Assembly (NCBI RefSeq): GCF_900107845.1
Contig: NZ_FNRM01000004.1
Span: forward strand, 301,273-365,272
Direction: 5' to 3'
Length of the DNA stretch: 64,000 nucleotides
Source of the DNA: Alkalimonas amylolytica
Lineage (GTDB): Bacteria; Pseudomonadota; Gammaproteobacteria; Enterobacterales; Alteromonadaceae
Part shown: piece after piece, positions 40,373 to 50,776 of the stretch
Position numbering within the stretch: position 1 is the stretch's first letter
Layout: every line of letters begins with the position of its first letter
The notes under the pieces: model-generated
Databases searched by the model: none
Seen by the model: only the letters and a program-made list of their open reading frames with translations
What the model was told of the DNA's origin: nothing
Program-made: the position numbers and the translations under genes

Positions 40373-42292
40373 TCAGTGCAGCTTGCCTTCGGATGGTTCT
40401 GCATTGGGGCCTACCGGCTCCTCTGCCCCCGAGTCATCACTGGAGCTGCCTTTATCGCCTTTGTCACGTGGTTCCCAGTTTTCCGGGTCACGAACTGGCC
40501 GGCGTTCCATCAAATCATCAATCTGGCGCGCATCAATGGTTTCATACTTCATCAACGCATCTTTCATGGAGTGAAGAATATCCATATTGTCTTTGATCAG
40601 ATTGTAAGCACGCTGATAGTTACGGTCAATAAAACTGCGGATCTCGGCATCAATGGTTTTGACTGTTTCTTCTGACATGTGCTTGTTCTTGCTGACAGAG
40701 CGGCCCAAGAACACTTCACCATCTTCATCCGCATACAACAGTGGTCCCATCTTTTCTGAGAAACCCCACTGCGTGACCATTTTACGGGCCAGATCAGTGG
40801 CACGTTCAATATCATTAGAAGCACCAGTGGTGACCATTTCAGAACCGTAAATGACATCTTCGGCAATACGGCCACCAAACAGGGAGCTGATCATGCTTTC
40901 CAGCTGTTGCTTGCTGTAGCTGACCCGATCCCGCTCTGGCAGGTACATGGTGACGCCAAGAGCACGACCTCGAGGAATAATACTCACCTTGTACACGGGA
41001 TCATGCTCAGGCACCAGACGACCGACAATGGCATGGCCAGCTTCATGGTAGGCAGTCATCTCTTTGTCTTTTTCAGTCATCACCATGGAACGACGCTCTG
41101 CGCCCATCATGATTTTGTCTTTGGCTTTCTCAAACTCGTCCATGGACACAGTCCGGCGGTTGCCACGGGCAGCAAACAAGGCCGCTTCGTTCACCAGATT
41201 GGCCAAATCAGCGCCGGAGAAACCTGGAGTACCACGGGCAATCACCGATGGATCCACATCTTCGCCCAACGGAACTTTACGCATATGGACTTTAAGGATC
41301 TGCTCACGGCCTTTCACATCCGGCAAGCCGACCACAACCTGACGGTCAAAACGGCCTGGGCGTAATAAAGCAGGGTCCAAGACATCTGGACGGTTGGTGG
41401 CGGCAATAACGATAATACCTTCGTTGCCATCAAAGCCATCCATCTCAACCAGCATCTGGTTCAAGGTTTGCTCACGTTCATCGTGACCACCACCTAAACC
41501 TGCACCACGCTGGCGACCGACCGCATCAATCTCATCAATAAAGATAATACACGGGGCAGCTTTTTTGGCCTGGTCGAACATATCCCGCACCCGGGACGCA
41601 CCTACACCGACGAACATCTCAACGAAGTCTGAGCCGGAGATGGTAAAGAATGGCACCTTGGCTTCGCCGGCAATGGCCTTAGCCAACAATGTTTTACCAG
41701 TACCAGGAGGACCTACCATCAAAATACCGGTTGGAATTTTGCCACCCAGCTTTTGGAAGCGGGACGGGTCGCGCAGGTAATCCACCAACTCGCTCACTTC
41801 TTCTTTGGCTTCATCGCAACCTGCCACATCGACAAAGGTGGTTTTGATTTGATCTTCACCCATGAGTTTGGCTTTGCTTTTACCAAAGGACATAGCACCT
41901 TTGCCGCCGCCGCCCTGCATCTGGCGCATAAAGAAAATCCAGACCCCAATCAACAGCAGCATTGGGAACCATGAGATGAAGATGGTTGCCAGCCAACTGC
42001 CTTCTTCCGGCGGCTTACCAACAATACGCACGTCATGCTTGAACAAATCATCAATTAACTTGCTGTCGTAGCCACCAGGGATCACGGTCTCAAAACGATC
42101 GCCGTTGCGGCTGACGCCACTGATGACGCCGGAGCGTTCGATCTGGACTTCGCGGATCTGACGCTGCTCAACCTGTTTTAGAAACTGATCGTAACTGGTC
42201 ATTCGCTCAGAACTGTCACCAGGACCAAAGCTATTAAAAATCGACATCAAAACGACGGCGATCACCAGCCAGACGATAAGATTTTTAGCCAT
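40373..42292 (-). CDS. ftsH: ATP-dependent zinc metalloprotease FtsH
   Basis: 639 residues. This membrane AAA+ protease degrades LpxC, sigma-32 and damaged membrane proteins. Two N-terminal helices (about 4-22 and 99-120) flank a periplasmic domain. The AAA domain has [32 protein letters not shown] and the FVG pore segment [10 protein letters not shown]. The zinc site is HEAGH. I chose the ATG at 42292; an in-frame TTG at 42301 is the alternative. It is downstream of rlmE in the usual rrmJ-ftsH pair. Confidence 0.98.
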   Translation of the reverse strand: MAKNLIVWLVIAVVLMSIFNSFGPGDSSERMTSYDQFLKQVEQRQIREVQIERSGVISGVSRNGDRFETVIPGGYDSKLIDDLFKHDVRIVGKPPEEGSWLATIFISWFPMLLLIGVWIFFMRQMQGGGGKGAMSFGKSKAKLMGEDQIKTTFVDVAGCDEAKEEVSELVDYLRDPSRFQKLGGKIPTGILMVGPPGTGKTLLAKAIAGEAKVPFFTISGSDFVEMFVGVGASRVRDMFDQAKKAAPCIIFIDEIDAVGRQRGAGLGGGHDEREQTLNQMLVEMDGFDGNEGIIVIAATNRPDVLDPALLRPGRFDRQVVVGLPDVKGREQILKVHMRKVPLGEDVDPSVIARGTPGFSGADLANLVNEAALFAARGNRRTVSMDEFEKAKDKIMMGAERRSMVMTEKDKEMTAYHEAGHAIVGRLVPEHDPVYKVSIIPRGRALGVTMYLPERDRVSYSKQQLESMISSLFGGRIAEDVIYGSEMVTTGASNDIERATDLARKMVTQWGFSEKMGPLLYADEDGEVFLGRSVSKNKHMSEETVKTIDAEIRSFIDRNYQRAYNLIKDNMDILHSMKDALMKYETIDARQIDDLMERRPVRDPENWEPRDKGDKGSSSDDSGAEEPVGPNAEPSEGKLH

Positions 42293-42341
42293 ATCACTCA
42301 AGGTTGTAACCTCTTACTTGCCGTTAAATTTAATCAGGCCA

Positions 42342-42974
42342 CTACTGCGACTTGAAACCTGTTGCCACTATGTAGGCTTCACGGGAGCGGGAGCGCGATG
42401 AGTCCGGCTTTCGTGATTTTACTGTGGTAAAGGCCTGACGGACTGCTTTTAAGTAATCCTCAAAACCTTCACCATGAAATACTTTGACCACAAAACTGCC
42501 GTTTTGCTTCAACACCTGATGACACATATCCAAAGCCAACTCTACCAGGTAAATAGCTCTGGCCTGATCGGTTGCCAGATTGCCACTCATATTGGGTGCC
42601 ATATCTGATAATACCACATCTACGTTACGACCTTCGATCCGGCTCAGTAATGCTTGTAATACTGCATCTTCCCGGAAGTCACCTTGCAAAAAGGACACCC
42701 CAAGTAAAGGGTCCATAGGAAGTATATCACAAGCTATCACCCGACCCGAGGGTGTTACCAGTTTTGCCGCCATTTGCGACCAACTGCCCGGAGCAGATCC
42801 TAAGTCTACCACGGTCATGCCGGGCTTGATTAGCTTATCCTGCTGTTGAATTTCTTCCAGTTTAAAAGCGGCCCGGGATCGTAGCCCCTGTTTCTGTGCT
42901 TTTTGCACAAAATGATCATCAAAATGCTCTTTCAACCAGCGGGTTGAGCTGGCTGAGCGCTTTTTTCGCGTCAT
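42342..42974 (-). CDS. rlmE: 23S rRNA 2'-O-ribose U2552 methyltransferase
   Basis: 210 residues (209 in E. coli). The heat-shock methyltransferase RlmE (FtsJ/RrmJ) modifies U2552. The SAM-binding motif is [12 protein letters not shown]. The K-D-K-E tetrad can be followed as a Lys near RAAFKLEE, Asp in LSDMAPN, Lys in VVKVFHG and Glu near the end. It lies 50 bases upstream of ftsH. Confidence 0.97.
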   Translation of the reverse strand: MTRKKRSASSTRWLKEHFDDHFVQKAQKQGLRSRAAFKLEEIQQQDKLIKPGMTVVDLGSAPGSWSQMAAKLVTPSGRVIACDILPMDPLLGVSFLQGDFREDAVLQALLSRIEGRNVDVVLSDMAPNMSGNLATDQARAIYLVELALDMCHQVLKQNGSFVVKVFHGEGFEDYLKAVRQAFTTVKSRKPDSSRSRSREAYIVATGFKSQ

Positions 42975-43057
42975 CTTACTACTCTGAAATGGCTATGACC
43001 TCTAGATGGCGTTACAATAGCATGAATTCAAGATTAAATTGTGGAAATCGTATCAAG

Positions 43058-43354
43058 ATGGCACTGAGCAATAAACAAAAACAGTTTTTAAAATCCAAAG
43101 CACACGACTTAAAACCCGTGGTATTGCTGGGTGGCAACGGTCTGACCGAAGGTGTTCTAGCCGAAGTGGAGCAAGCTCTGGAGCATCATGAGCTGATCAA
43201 AGTCAAAGTACCGGGTGAAGACCGCGAGCAAAAAGTACTGGTGATGGATGCCATTGTGCGGGAAACCAAAGCCGACAAAGTGCAGGTGATTGGTAAAACT
43301 CTGGTGCTGTTCCGGCCGGCAAAAGAGCCAAAAATTCAGCTGCCCAAGGCCTGA
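43058..43354 (+). CDS. yhbY: CRM-domain ribosome assembly factor YhbY
   Basis: 98 residues. A single CRM (KH-like) RNA-binding domain with the hallmark HDLKPVVLLGGNGLTEGVLAE and a GxxG-type loop. E. coli YhbY associates with pre-50S particles. The start at 43058 matches the family N terminus (MALSNKQKQFLKSKAH); the longer frame upstream runs into rlmE antisense. It is divergent from rlmE, as in many gammaproteobacteria, and its last 19 bases overlap the opposing gene. Confidence 0.95.
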   Translation: MALSNKQKQFLKSKAHDLKPVVLLGGNGLTEGVLAEVEQALEHHELIKVKVPGEDREQKVLVMDAIVRETKADKVQVIGKTLVLFRPAKEPKIQLPKA

Positions 43355-43761
43355 ATGCTCTTCTCGCTAAGAAAACCAGCTCGCGTCAAAATTGCGCGGG
43401 CTTCCTCGTGGTCAGCGACAACAGCTCGCTGATAATCGGCTGGCTTTGGCACATCGGTTGCTTTGGTAAATTGCCAGCGGAACAGCGGATGCTCCGGTAG
43501 CATCACGATGCCAAATTTCAACTGATGCTGAAAGCACCAACTTGAGTTGTCCTGTAGCTTTGAAAATACATCCGCCGGACAAGCCTGCCATTGGGTTCCA
43601 TCCAATGACATCGCCCATGGACTACTTGCAAAAGACAGTGCCATTTGCCGTAATTGCTTGATGTAATCTTCAACCGTTAAGTTGGTCCAGGTCCCCCAAG
43701 CAGTCAACCAGATGGTGTTGTCTTCTTTGACCAGTTCAAACTTACCTTTTCCAGAGCGCAT
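43336..43761 (-). CDS. Small uncharacterised protein, possibly STAS-like
   Basis: 141 residues, soluble, with no signal peptide or membrane helix. The opening GKGKFELVKEDNTIWLTAWG followed by TWTNLTVEDYIKQLRQMA has the strand-helix rhythm of small STAS/SpoIIAA-like domains, but I cannot assign a family. The ATG at 43761 has GAGGT about seven bases upstream. It lies between yhbY (convergent) and greA, where E. coli has no such gene, so it is lineage-specific. Confidence 0.6.
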   Translation of the reverse strand: MRSGKGKFELVKEDNTIWLTAWGTWTNLTVEDYIKQLRQMALSFASSPWAMSLDGTQWQACPADVFSKLQDNSSWCFQHQLKFGIVMLPEHPLFRWQFTKATDVPKPADYQRAVVADHEEARAILTRAGFLSEKSIQALGS

Positions 43762-43851
43762 CAAACAACCTCACAACCTCTTAGCTGGCTATTTTAATCG
43801 ATCCTGATTGGTTAGCAGGTCAGACCCGCGACCTTCTTGCGACTAAAGCGC

Positions 43852-43878
43852 AAAAAAAAGCGGCCGAAGCCGCTTTTC
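43852..43878 (-). terminator. Rho-independent terminator after greA
   Basis: The stem AAGCGGC/GCCGCTT has a CGAA loop. A run of eight A on the + strand (43852-43859) provides the minus-strand T-run, 18 bases past the greA stop. It ends the carAB-greA operon. Confidence 0.88.
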
Positions 43879-43895
43879 ATAGGTGCGTAGCTCAA

Positions 43896-44369
43896 TCAAA
43901 GGTATTGAACAGCGGTGATTTCAAACTCAACCATGCCTTTTGGTGTGTTGATGGTCACCACATCATCCTGCTCTTTACCAATCAAACCACGGGCTATCGG
44001 CGAGTTGACCGATATCAGGTTCTTTTTAATATCAGCTTCATCATCACCGACAATGCGGTAGCTGACTTCTTCCTCAGTATCGAGGTTGAGAATCGTGACC
44101 GTAGCACCAAAAATCACCTTGCCATTGTTCGGCATGCTGCTGACATCGATGATCTGGGCATTGCCCAGTTTGCCTTCGATATCCTGAATACGGCCTTCAC
44201 AAAAGCTTTGAGCTTCCCGGGCGGCATGATACTCGGCATTCTCTTTCAAATCGCCATGTTCACGCGCATCGGCGATGGCCTGAATAATCTGTGGTCGCTT
44301 AACCGATTTTAGTTCATTCAATTCAGCGCGCAGCATTTCTGCGCCCTGAACCGTCATTGGTATTTTCAT
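43896..44369 (-). CDS. greA: Transcript cleavage factor GreA
   Basis: 157 residues (158 in E. coli). GreA rescues backtracked RNA polymerase. The N-terminal coiled coil carries the acidic tip in [22 protein letters not shown]; the C-terminal domain includes [16 protein letters not shown]. The ATG overlaps the carB stop (ATGA), so the gene is co-translated with carAB, an arrangement seen in Pseudomonas and related groups. Confidence 0.98.
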   Translation of the reverse strand: MKIPMTVQGAEMLRAELNELKSVKRPQIIQAIADAREHGDLKENAEYHAAREAQSFCEGRIQDIEGKLGNAQIIDVSSMPNNGKVIFGATVTILNLDTEEEVSYRIVGDDEADIKKNLISVNSPIARGLIGKEQDDVVTINTPKGMVEFEITAVQYL

Positions 44370-47300
44370 CCGTTTACTCTCTTATGCAGCTCCTGCACCG
44401 ACGCCACCCGCTCAAAAGCGCTGGCAGCACTGGCTTTGCACGTTGCAAAAGCAGCATTTAATGTCGTTGTATAGTTGGCTTTATGCTGCAGGGCACCCCG
44501 ACGCAACACTTTAGAATCTTCAATTGCCTGACGGCCTTCGGTGGTATTCACAATGTAACTGTACTCACCGTTTTTGATTCTATCCAGAATATGTGGCCGG
44601 CCTTCCAACACCTTGTTCACCACACGGCATTCAACACCAGCTTGCTGCAAAGTTGCAGCGGTGCCTTTGGTCGCGTCCAGTTCAAAGCCTAATTCCAGCA
44701 TACGTCTGGCCAGCTCTATTACACGCACTTTATCGCTGTTACGCACCGAAAGTAAAGCCCGACCACCGGTAGGGATCACGGTACCGCATCCCAATTCGGC
44801 TTTGGCAAAGGCTTCTTCGAAAGTATCGCCAACCCCCATCACCTCACCGGTAGAACGCATTTCCGGGCCAAGGATCGGATCCACGCCCGGGAACTTGTTA
44901 AAGGGGATCACCACTTCTTTTACCGAGAAATAAGGCGGAATCACTTCCTTCGTTACCCCTTGCTCAGCCAGACTGCGTCCAGCCATGCAGCGAGCACCTA
45001 CTTTGGCTACCTGAATACCCGTTGCTTTGGAGACAAAAGGCACGGTCCGGGCAGCGCGAGGGTTCACCTCAATGAGGTAGACTTCCCCATCTTTCACCGC
45101 AAACTGGGTGTTCATCAAACCGACCACCCCAAGTTCCAGTGCCAATTTACGCACCTGCTCGCGCATCACATCCTGAATAGCCGCCGACAAACTGTGCGGT
45201 GGCAAAGTGCAGGCCGAGTCACCTGAATGCACGCCAGCTTGCTCGATATGCTCCATAATGCCGCCGATGACCACTTCCTTGCCATCGCAGATGGCATCGA
45301 TATCTACTTCAATGGCATCATCCAGGAAGTTATCCAACAGGACCGGTGCTTCATTGGATACGCTCACCGCATCGGTCATGTAGCGTTTTAAATCGGTCTC
45401 ATCGTAGACGATTTCCATCGCCCGACCGCCAAGCACATAGGAAGGACGTACCACCATTGGAAAACCAATATCACCAGCTTTTAACAGTGCTTCTTCCAGA
45501 CTGGTGACGGTAGCATTTTTCGGCTGTTTTAAACCCAGGCGGTCCACCGCTTGCTGGAAACGCTCACGATCCTCAGCCCTGTCAATGGCATCCGGCGAAG
45601 TACCAATGATAGGCACGCCTGCTGCTTCGAGCGCCCGTGCCAGTTTCAATGGGGTTTGCCCACCGTACTGTACGATCACGCCTTTGGGCTGCTCTTTGGC
45701 GACTATTTCCAATACATCTTCCAGCGTGATAGGCTCAAAATACAACCGATCAGAGGTATCGTAGTCGGTAGACACGGTTTCCGGGTTGCAGTTGACCATA
45801 ATGGTTTCATAACCATCGTCACGCAGCGCTAAGGCTGCATGCACACAGCAATAGTCAAATTCAATACCCTGACCAATCCGGTTCGGACCGCCACCCAAAA
45901 TCATGATTTTATCGCGATTGGATGGCGCTGCTTCACACTCTTCATCGTAAGTGCTGTACATGTAGGCCGTGTTGGAGGCAAATTCGGCCGCACAGGTATC
46001 CACCCGCTTGTACACCGGATGCAGGCCAAACCCATGGCGTTTCTTGCGCACTTCGTTTTCACTCACGCCCAGCAAATCGGCAATACGCTGATCAGAGAAG
46101 CCTTTGCGCTTATAGCGACGTAAGCTCACTTCATCCAGGCCGGAGAAACCAGCATCGTGGATCGCCTGCTCTTCTTGCACCAAATCCTCAATTTGCACCA
46201 GGAACCAGGGATCCACTTTGGTCAGTTCAAAGATTTCCTGCTGACTCATACCAAAACGAAACGCATCGGCGATGTACCAAATACGATGCGCACCTGGCTC
46301 CTTCAGTTCACGGATCAGCCGCTCTTTGGCGTCGGGTGCGGTGAGATCTTGCATCGGATCCAAGCCCGAAACACCAATTTCAAGGCCGCGCAATGCTTTT
46401 TGCATCGACTCTTGTTGATTGCGACCTATAGCCATCACTTCACCGACCGATTTCATCTGAGTGGTCAGGCGGTCATTGGCACCGGCGAACTTTTCAAAAT
46501 TAAAGCGAGGTACCTTGGTCACCACGTAATCAATGCTTGGCTCAAATGAAGCTGGCGTAATACCACCGGTGATTTCATTGGCCAGTTCATCCAGGGTATA
46601 GCCGACCGCCAGTTTGGCAGCCACCTTAGCAATGGGGAAACCTGTCGCTTTGGACGCCAGGGCCGATGAACGCGATACCCGTGGGTTCATTTCGATAATG
46701 ACCATGCGGCCATCTTCCGGGTTGATACCAAACTGCACATTGGAACCGCCGGTTTCCACGCCGATTTCCCGCAATACTGCCAGCGAGGCATTTCGCATCA
46801 ACTGGTATTCTTTATCGGTCAGGGTTTGCGCTGGTGCAACTGTGATGGAATCACCGGTATGCACGCCCATTGGATCGAAGTTTTCAATCGAGCAGACGAT
46901 GATGCAGTTGTCGTTTTTATCCCGCACCACCTCCATCTCGTACTCTTTCCAGCCAATCAGGGACTCATCAATCAACAACTCTTTGGTCGGTGATAAATCC
47001 AGGCCACGGGTACAGATTTCTTCAAATTCTTCACGGTTATAAGCGATTCCGCCACCTGAGCCACCCATGGTAAAAGACGGGCGGATAATGCACGGAAAAC
47101 CGATGTCTTCCAGCACGGCATAAGCTTCTTCCATCGAGTGGGCCATACCTGCACGCGGACATTCCAGACCGATGGAGCGCATGGCTTTGTCAAAACGGCT
47201 GCGATCTTCGGCTTTATCAATTGCATCGGCAGTGGCGCCAATCATTTCGACATTGTATTTCTTTAATACTCCATGGCGCTCCAGATCCAGTGCACAGTTC

Positions 47301-47587
47301 AGCGCCGTCTGGCCACCCATGGTAGGTAATACAGCGCAAGGCCGTTCTTTTTCAATGATCTTTTCTACCACCTGCCAATGGATAGGTTCGATGTAGGTGG
47401 CATCGGCCATTTCAGGATCGGTCATAATGGTGGCCGGGTTCGAGTTCACCAACACCACCCGGAAGCCTTCTTCACGCAAGGCTTTACAGGCCTGGGCACC
47501 GGAGTAGTCAAATTCACAGGCCTGGCCAATCACGATTGGGCCGGCGCCAAGGATAAGAATGCTTTTTAAATCAGTACGTTTTGGCAT
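44366..47587 (-). CDS. carB: Carbamoyl-phosphate synthase large subunit
   Basis: 1073 residues, identical in length to E. coli CarB. It makes carbamoyl phosphate for arginine and pyrimidines using ammonia from CarA. The duplicated ATP-grasp halves are clear: the first opens with [20 protein letters not shown] and the second with [20 protein letters not shown]. The C-terminal allosteric MGS-like domain would bind UMP, IMP or ornithine. It lies 31 bases downstream of carA. Confidence 0.98.
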   Translation of the reverse strand: MPKRTDLKSILILGAGPIVIGQACEFDYSGAQACKALREEGFRVVLVNSNPATIMTDPEMADATYIEPIHWQVVEKIIEKERPCAVLPTMGGQTALNCALDLERHGVLKKYNVEMIGATADAIDKAEDRSRFDKAMRSIGLECPRAGMAHSMEEAYAVLEDIGFPCIIRPSFTMGGSGGGIAYNREEFEEICTRGLDLSPTKELLIDESLIGWKEYEMEVVRDKNDNCIIVCSIENFDPMGVHTGDSITVAPAQTLTDKEYQLMRNASLAVLREIGVETGGSNVQFGINPEDGRMVIIEMNPRVSRSSALASKATGFPIAKVAAKLAVGYTLDELANEITGGITPASFEPSIDYVVTKVPRFNFEKFAGANDRLTTQMKSVGEVMAIGRNQQESMQKALRGLEIGVSGLDPMQDLTAPDAKERLIRELKEPGAHRIWYIADAFRFGMSQQEIFELTKVDPWFLVQIEDLVQEEQAIHDAGFSGLDEVSLRRYKRKGFSDQRIADLLGVSENEVRKKRHGFGLHPVYKRVDTCAAEFASNTAYMYSTYDEECEAAPSNRDKIMILGGGPNRIGQGIEFDYCCVHAALALRDDGYETIMVNCNPETVSTDYDTSDRLYFEPITLEDVLEIVAKEQPKGVIVQYGGQTPLKLARALEAAGVPIIGTSPDAIDRAEDRERFQQAVDRLGLKQPKNATVTSLEEALLKAGDIGFPMVVRPSYVLGGRAMEIVYDETDLKRYMTDAVSVSNEAPVLLDNFLDDAIEVDIDAICDGKEVVIGGIMEHIEQAGVHSGDSACTLPPHSLSAAIQDVMREQVRKLALELGVVGLMNTQFAVKDGEVYLIEVNPRAARTVPFVSKATGIQVAKVGARCMAGRSLAEQGVTKEVIPPYFSVKEVVIPFNKFPGVDPILGPEMRSTGEVMGVGDTFEEAFAKAELGCGTVIPTGGRALLSVRNSDKVRVIELARRMLELGFELDATKGTAATLQQAGVECRVVNKVLEGRPHILDRIKNGEYSYIVNTTEGRQAIEDSKVLRRGALQHKANYTTTLNAAFATCKASAASAFERVASVQELHKRVNG

Positions 47588-47618
47588 AATTTACTCTGTC
47601 TTTCCTCGCTAGCCTGAA

Positions 47619-48749
47619 TTAATGCTGACGCTGACGCATCAGATCGATAAAGTGATCGAACAGCTCGGCCGCATCGTGTGGCCCCGGGCTTGCTTCCGGG
47701 TGGCCCTGAAAACTAAAGGCCGGCTTGTCGGTACGGTGAATGCCCTGCAAGCTGCCATCAAACAAGGACTTGTGCGTTGCCCTCAGGTTCGAAGGCAAGC
47801 CCTCTTCTTCTACCGCAAAGCCGTGGTTCTGCGCCGTAATCATCACTTTTTTAGTGTCGAGGTTTTGCACCGGATGGTTGCCACCGTGGTGGCCAAACTT
47901 CATCTTGGTCGTTTTGGCGCCACTGGCCAACGCCAACAATTGGTGCCCCAGGCAGATACCAAACACCGGGATATCGGTTGCCAACAACGCTTTGATCGCG
48001 GTGATGGCGTAATCACACGGAGCCGGATCGCCCGGGCCATTGGATAAGAAAATGCCATCCGGACTCAGTGCCAGCACGTCGCTGGCGGAGGTTTGTGCCG
48101 GCACCACAGTCAGTTTGCAACCACGGTCGACCAACATGCGCAAAATATTGCGTTTGACACCATAATCATAAGCGACCACATGGAACGGCGTTTTTTCCGG
48201 GCTGACAAAGCCTTTGCCAAGTTGCCAACTGCCTTCGCTCCATAGGTACGGCTCGGAAACGGTGACTTCTTTGGCCAAATCCATGCCTTTTAATCCAGGG
48301 AACGCTTTGGCCTGTGCCAGTGCTTTGTCGGCATCCAGCTCAGTGCCTGCCATTAAACAGCCATTTAAAGCGCCTTTCTCACGCAGAATGCGGGTAAGCT
48401 TACGGGTATCGATATCGGCGATGCCCAGAATACCACGTTGCTTTAAATAGTCGGAGAGCGAAGCCTGATTGCGGAAGTTGCTGGCCACCAGCGGGAGGTC
48501 TCGAATGATCAGGCCTTTGGCCCAGATCCGGCTGGATTCTTCATCTTCATCATTGGTGCCGGTGTTGCCAATGTGCGGGTTGGTCAGAGTGACCATTTGT
48601 TCAGCATAGGAGGGGTCGGTTAAGATCTCCTGATACCCGGTCATCGAGGTATTGAATACCACCTCTCCGACTGAAACTCCTTCGGCACCGATGGCCGTAC
48701 CATGAAATACAGTGCCATCTTCTAAAACCAGCAAGGCAGACGTCGTCAA
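47619..48749 (-). CDS. carA: Carbamoyl-phosphate synthase small subunit (glutaminase)
   Basis: 376 residues. It hydrolyses glutamine and channels ammonia to CarB. The class I amidotransferase site is [17 protein letters not shown] (catalytic Cys) with [12 protein letters not shown] (His and Glu). I chose a TTG start at 48749, five bases after GGAGG; the product then begins [17 protein letters not shown], which fits the family. A frame from 48761 would contain that Shine-Dalgarno sequence inside the coding region. Expression is likely under ArgR control from the promoter at 48857-48886. Confidence 0.97.
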   Translation of the reverse strand: MTTSALLVLEDGTVFHGTAIGAEGVSVGEVVFNTSMTGYQEILTDPSYAEQMVTLTNPHIGNTGTNDEDEESSRIWAKGLIIRDLPLVASNFRNQASLSDYLKQRGILGIADIDTRKLTRILREKGALNGCLMAGTELDADKALAQAKAFPGLKGMDLAKEVTVSEPYLWSEGSWQLGKGFVSPEKTPFHVVAYDYGVKRNILRMLVDRGCKLTVVPAQTSASDVLALSPDGIFLSNGPGDPAPCDYAITAIKALLATDIPVFGICLGHQLLALASGAKTTKMKFGHHGGNHPVQNLDTKKVMITAQNHGFAVEEEGLPSNLRATHKSLFDGSLQGIHRTDKPAFSFQGHPEASPGPHDAAELFDHFIDLMRQRQH

Positions 48750-48766
48750 AATAACCTCCAAACAGC

Positions 48767-48806
48767 AAAAAACGGGCTTAAACTTGCTCGTTCAACACCC
48801 GTTTTT
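48767..48806 (-). terminator. Terminator-like hairpin in the carA leader
   Basis: The stem AAAAACGGG/CCCGTTTTT encloses 21 nt. On the minus strand the T-run is six long and ends seven bases before the carA GGAGG. Its place between promoter and ribosome-binding site suggests attenuation of carAB rather than simple termination. Confidence 0.6.
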
Positions 48807-48833
48807 AATCCAAAGCAACTAGCGGCTCAAGGC

Positions 48834-48868
48834 TGAATAAATACATTAAAAAAATGAATATAAATTCA
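48834..48868. promoter_or_regulatory. Tandem ArgR operator (two ARG boxes)
   Basis: A perfect ARG box TGAATATAAATTCA (48855-48868) is followed at an exact 21-bp offset by a weaker one, TGAATAAATACATT (48834-48847). The 21-bp offset equals two 18-bp boxes with a 3-bp spacer, the arrangement bound by one ArgR hexamer in E. coli. The perfect box covers the -10 of the carA promoter, which fits repression by arginine. Confidence 0.85.
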
Positions 48869-48886
48869 ACCTTGAGGAACTCTCAA
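48857..48886 (-). promoter_or_regulatory. carAB promoter
   Basis: On the minus strand TTGAGA (48881-48886) and TATATT (48857-48862) are separated by 18 bases, each matching five of six consensus positions. The -10 lies within the perfect ARG box. A second, weaker promoter may lie upstream (TAAAAT near 48909-48914), reminiscent of the two-promoter layout of E. coli carAB. Confidence 0.75.
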
Positions 48887-49003
48887 TTCGCCCAGGCAAA
48901 TTCTCGGTATTTTATGCCAACTTGGCGAATTCGTCTAATGCTTTTTTGAAGTTCAGAGGAAATCATCCCTTTTGCGTTTTTTTTACCACTAAACAGCAAA
49001 ACC

Positions 49004-49813
49004 CTAATTCAAATCGGTCAATCCAAGCACTTGTTGCATGGAATAAAGTCCGGGCTGTTTGTTTTGCAACCACATGGCAGCCCTGATGGCACCTTGGGCG
49101 AAGGTGGTTCTACTGCTCGCTTTGTGCGTTATTTCTAATCTTTCGCCTAAATCAGCAAAAAGAGCGGTGTGATCGCCAATTATGTCACCACCTCGTACGG
49201 TGGCAAAACCTATGGTCTTGTGCTCTCGCTCACCAGTCATACCTTCCCGGCCATAGACAGCACAGTCGGCTAAATCTCGCCCAAGCGTTTTGGCAATACT
49301 GGCACCAATCGCCATAGCTGTACCGGACGGCGCATCTTTTTTATAACGATGATGCGCCTCGATGATCTCGATATCGGCCGTCTGCCCCATCACTTTGGCG
49401 GCTGTTTGCACCAGGTGCAGTAATAAATTTACGCCAACACTCATGTTGGGGGCCCAGACGATGGGGATCTGCAGGCTGGCTTGCTGCAGCTCTTGATACT
49501 GCGCATCGGTCAGGCCAGTGACACCAATCACCATGGCTTTTTTGGCCGCCACCGCCAAAGCCAGATGCTCCAGCATTGGCTCCGGCATGGTGAAATCCAC
49601 CCACACATCAGCCTTGGCTAAAGCTTCAGCCGAAGTAGCCTGCAGCGGCACATTCAATTTACCGCAGGCCGCCACTTCCCCTGCATCCAGACCAAGCCAA
49701 TTGGAGCCGGCACGCACTGTGGCCGCACCCAGCGTTAGTCGCTGCTCCTGACAAACCTGCACCAGGGCCCGCCCCATCCGGCCATTGGCACCAAAAACTC
49801 CGACTTTTGACAT
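49004..49813 (-). CDS. dapB: 4-hydroxy-tetrahydrodipicolinate reductase
   Basis: 269 residues. The NAD(P)H-dependent second committed step of lysine and diaminopimelate synthesis. The nucleotide site is VGVFGANGRMGRALV; the catalytic region is EAHHRYKKDAPSGTA, with the His and Lys required. I use the ATG at 49813 rather than the GTG one codon before. In many relatives dapB lies between dnaJ and carA; here about 13.6 kb separates it from dnaJ. Confidence 0.97.
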   Translation of the reverse strand: MSKVGVFGANGRMGRALVQVCQEQRLTLGAATVRAGSNWLGLDAGEVAACGKLNVPLQATSAEALAKADVWVDFTMPEPMLEHLALAVAAKKAMVIGVTGLTDAQYQELQQASLQIPIVWAPNMSVGVNLLLHLVQTAAKVMGQTADIEIIEAHHRYKKDAPSGTAMAIGASIAKTLGRDLADCAVYGREGMTGEREHKTIGFATVRGGDIIGDHTALFADLGERLEITHKASSRTTFAQGAIRAAMWLQNKQPGLYSMQQVLGLTDLN

Positions 49814-49966
49814 CACTTTGTATTCCGCTGACTAAATAAGGGGGTATTAGAACAGAACTGAACCCTGCTGAAAAGCAAGGCAAGCGTTCAGTCTGTTCGC
49901 CATCAAGATGCTGCATGCTCTTTTTTTAAAAGCAATCCTGCAGCTTATTGACGTCCAATTGGCTTC

Positions 49967-50533
49967 ATGCAACTAATAAGGATTCTGCTCATAACGATGG
50001 TGATCCTGTCCATGCTGACTGCATCTGCTTTGAACTTCCATCTCACCTTGCCTGGACTGGCCGTTCGGCAAGCAACTGAAGCAGATCAAGAGTTTTTGTT
50101 GGCTCTGTATGCGGCCACCAGGCAAGATCTCCAGCAACTACAACTACCACCAGCACAGGCTGAGCACCTGATCACCATGCAGTATCAAGCACAATATTCG
50201 GGCTACCGCCAACAGTATCCTAAGGCCTGTTCTTTGATCATTGAATACGCAAACTGTGGCATTGGCAGAATCTTGCTTGATACAGCCAACACTAATATCC
50301 GTTTGATAGATATTGCTTTATTGCCTGATCACCGACGGCAAGGCTATGCTCGGGCATGCATCCGGGCACTGCAAGATTTCGCTGTTCAACGAAACAAACC
50401 AGTGCAACTATCGGTGTATCAAGACAATATCGCCGCTCATACCTTATATCTGGAGCTTGGGTTCAGCCCTATCCAATCCAGCCCCCCCTTCCTGTCATTA
50501 TGTTGGCTTCCTACTGCTACAGGCGGGTTGTAA
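49967..50533 (+). CDS. GNAT-family N-acetyltransferase
   Basis: 188 residues. The acetyl-CoA motif A is clear in LIDIALLPDHRRQGYARACI (the R/QxxGxG/A element), with the downstream helix and the NIAAHTLYLELGF motif B. The first 22 residues are hydrophobic (LIRILLITMVILSMLTASAL), so either the protein has a membrane anchor or the true start is one of the inner Met codons (49997 or 50012). No strong ribosome-binding site settles it. It lies just upstream of the tail-collar protein gene on the same strand. The acceptor is unknown. Confidence 0.78.
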   Translation: MQLIRILLITMVILSMLTASALNFHLTLPGLAVRQATEADQEFLLALYAATRQDLQQLQLPPAQAEHLITMQYQAQYSGYRQQYPKACSLIIEYANCGIGRILLDTANTNIRLIDIALLPDHRRQGYARACIRALQDFAVQRNKPVQLSVYQDNIAAHTLYLELGFSPIQSSPPFLSLCWLPTATGGL

Positions 50534-50776
50534 TCCCATCAAGGCGGCCCCGTATTTATTGATTATCAATTCCCATTACAGGATCAGTCACAATTTGACC
50601 ATAATACAGATATCAGAAAAAAGTCATCGTTTCGTCAGGCATATCAACCCTGTAATCACTATAAGTTGTATGGGGCTACAGACCAGCTAACCTGAAGCAC
50701 GTACCCACACCTTGATAGCTCCTATTCACCTCAGGTGAGCACTTAACGCTTAGACTTAATCATTGGAGAATGATAA
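50534..50776. other. Gap before the tail-collar gene
   Basis: 243 bases with no gene. A GGAG ribosome-binding site for the next gene lies at its end. A TTGACC (50595-50600) has no -10 at the right distance. No terminator is seen. Confidence 0.4.

Noticed and set aside
49967..50035. Lipoprotein or secreted signal on the GNAT protein
   Set aside because: The hydrophobic N terminus lacks a lipobox and may be an over-extended start; a cytoplasmic enzyme from an inner Met is equally likely.
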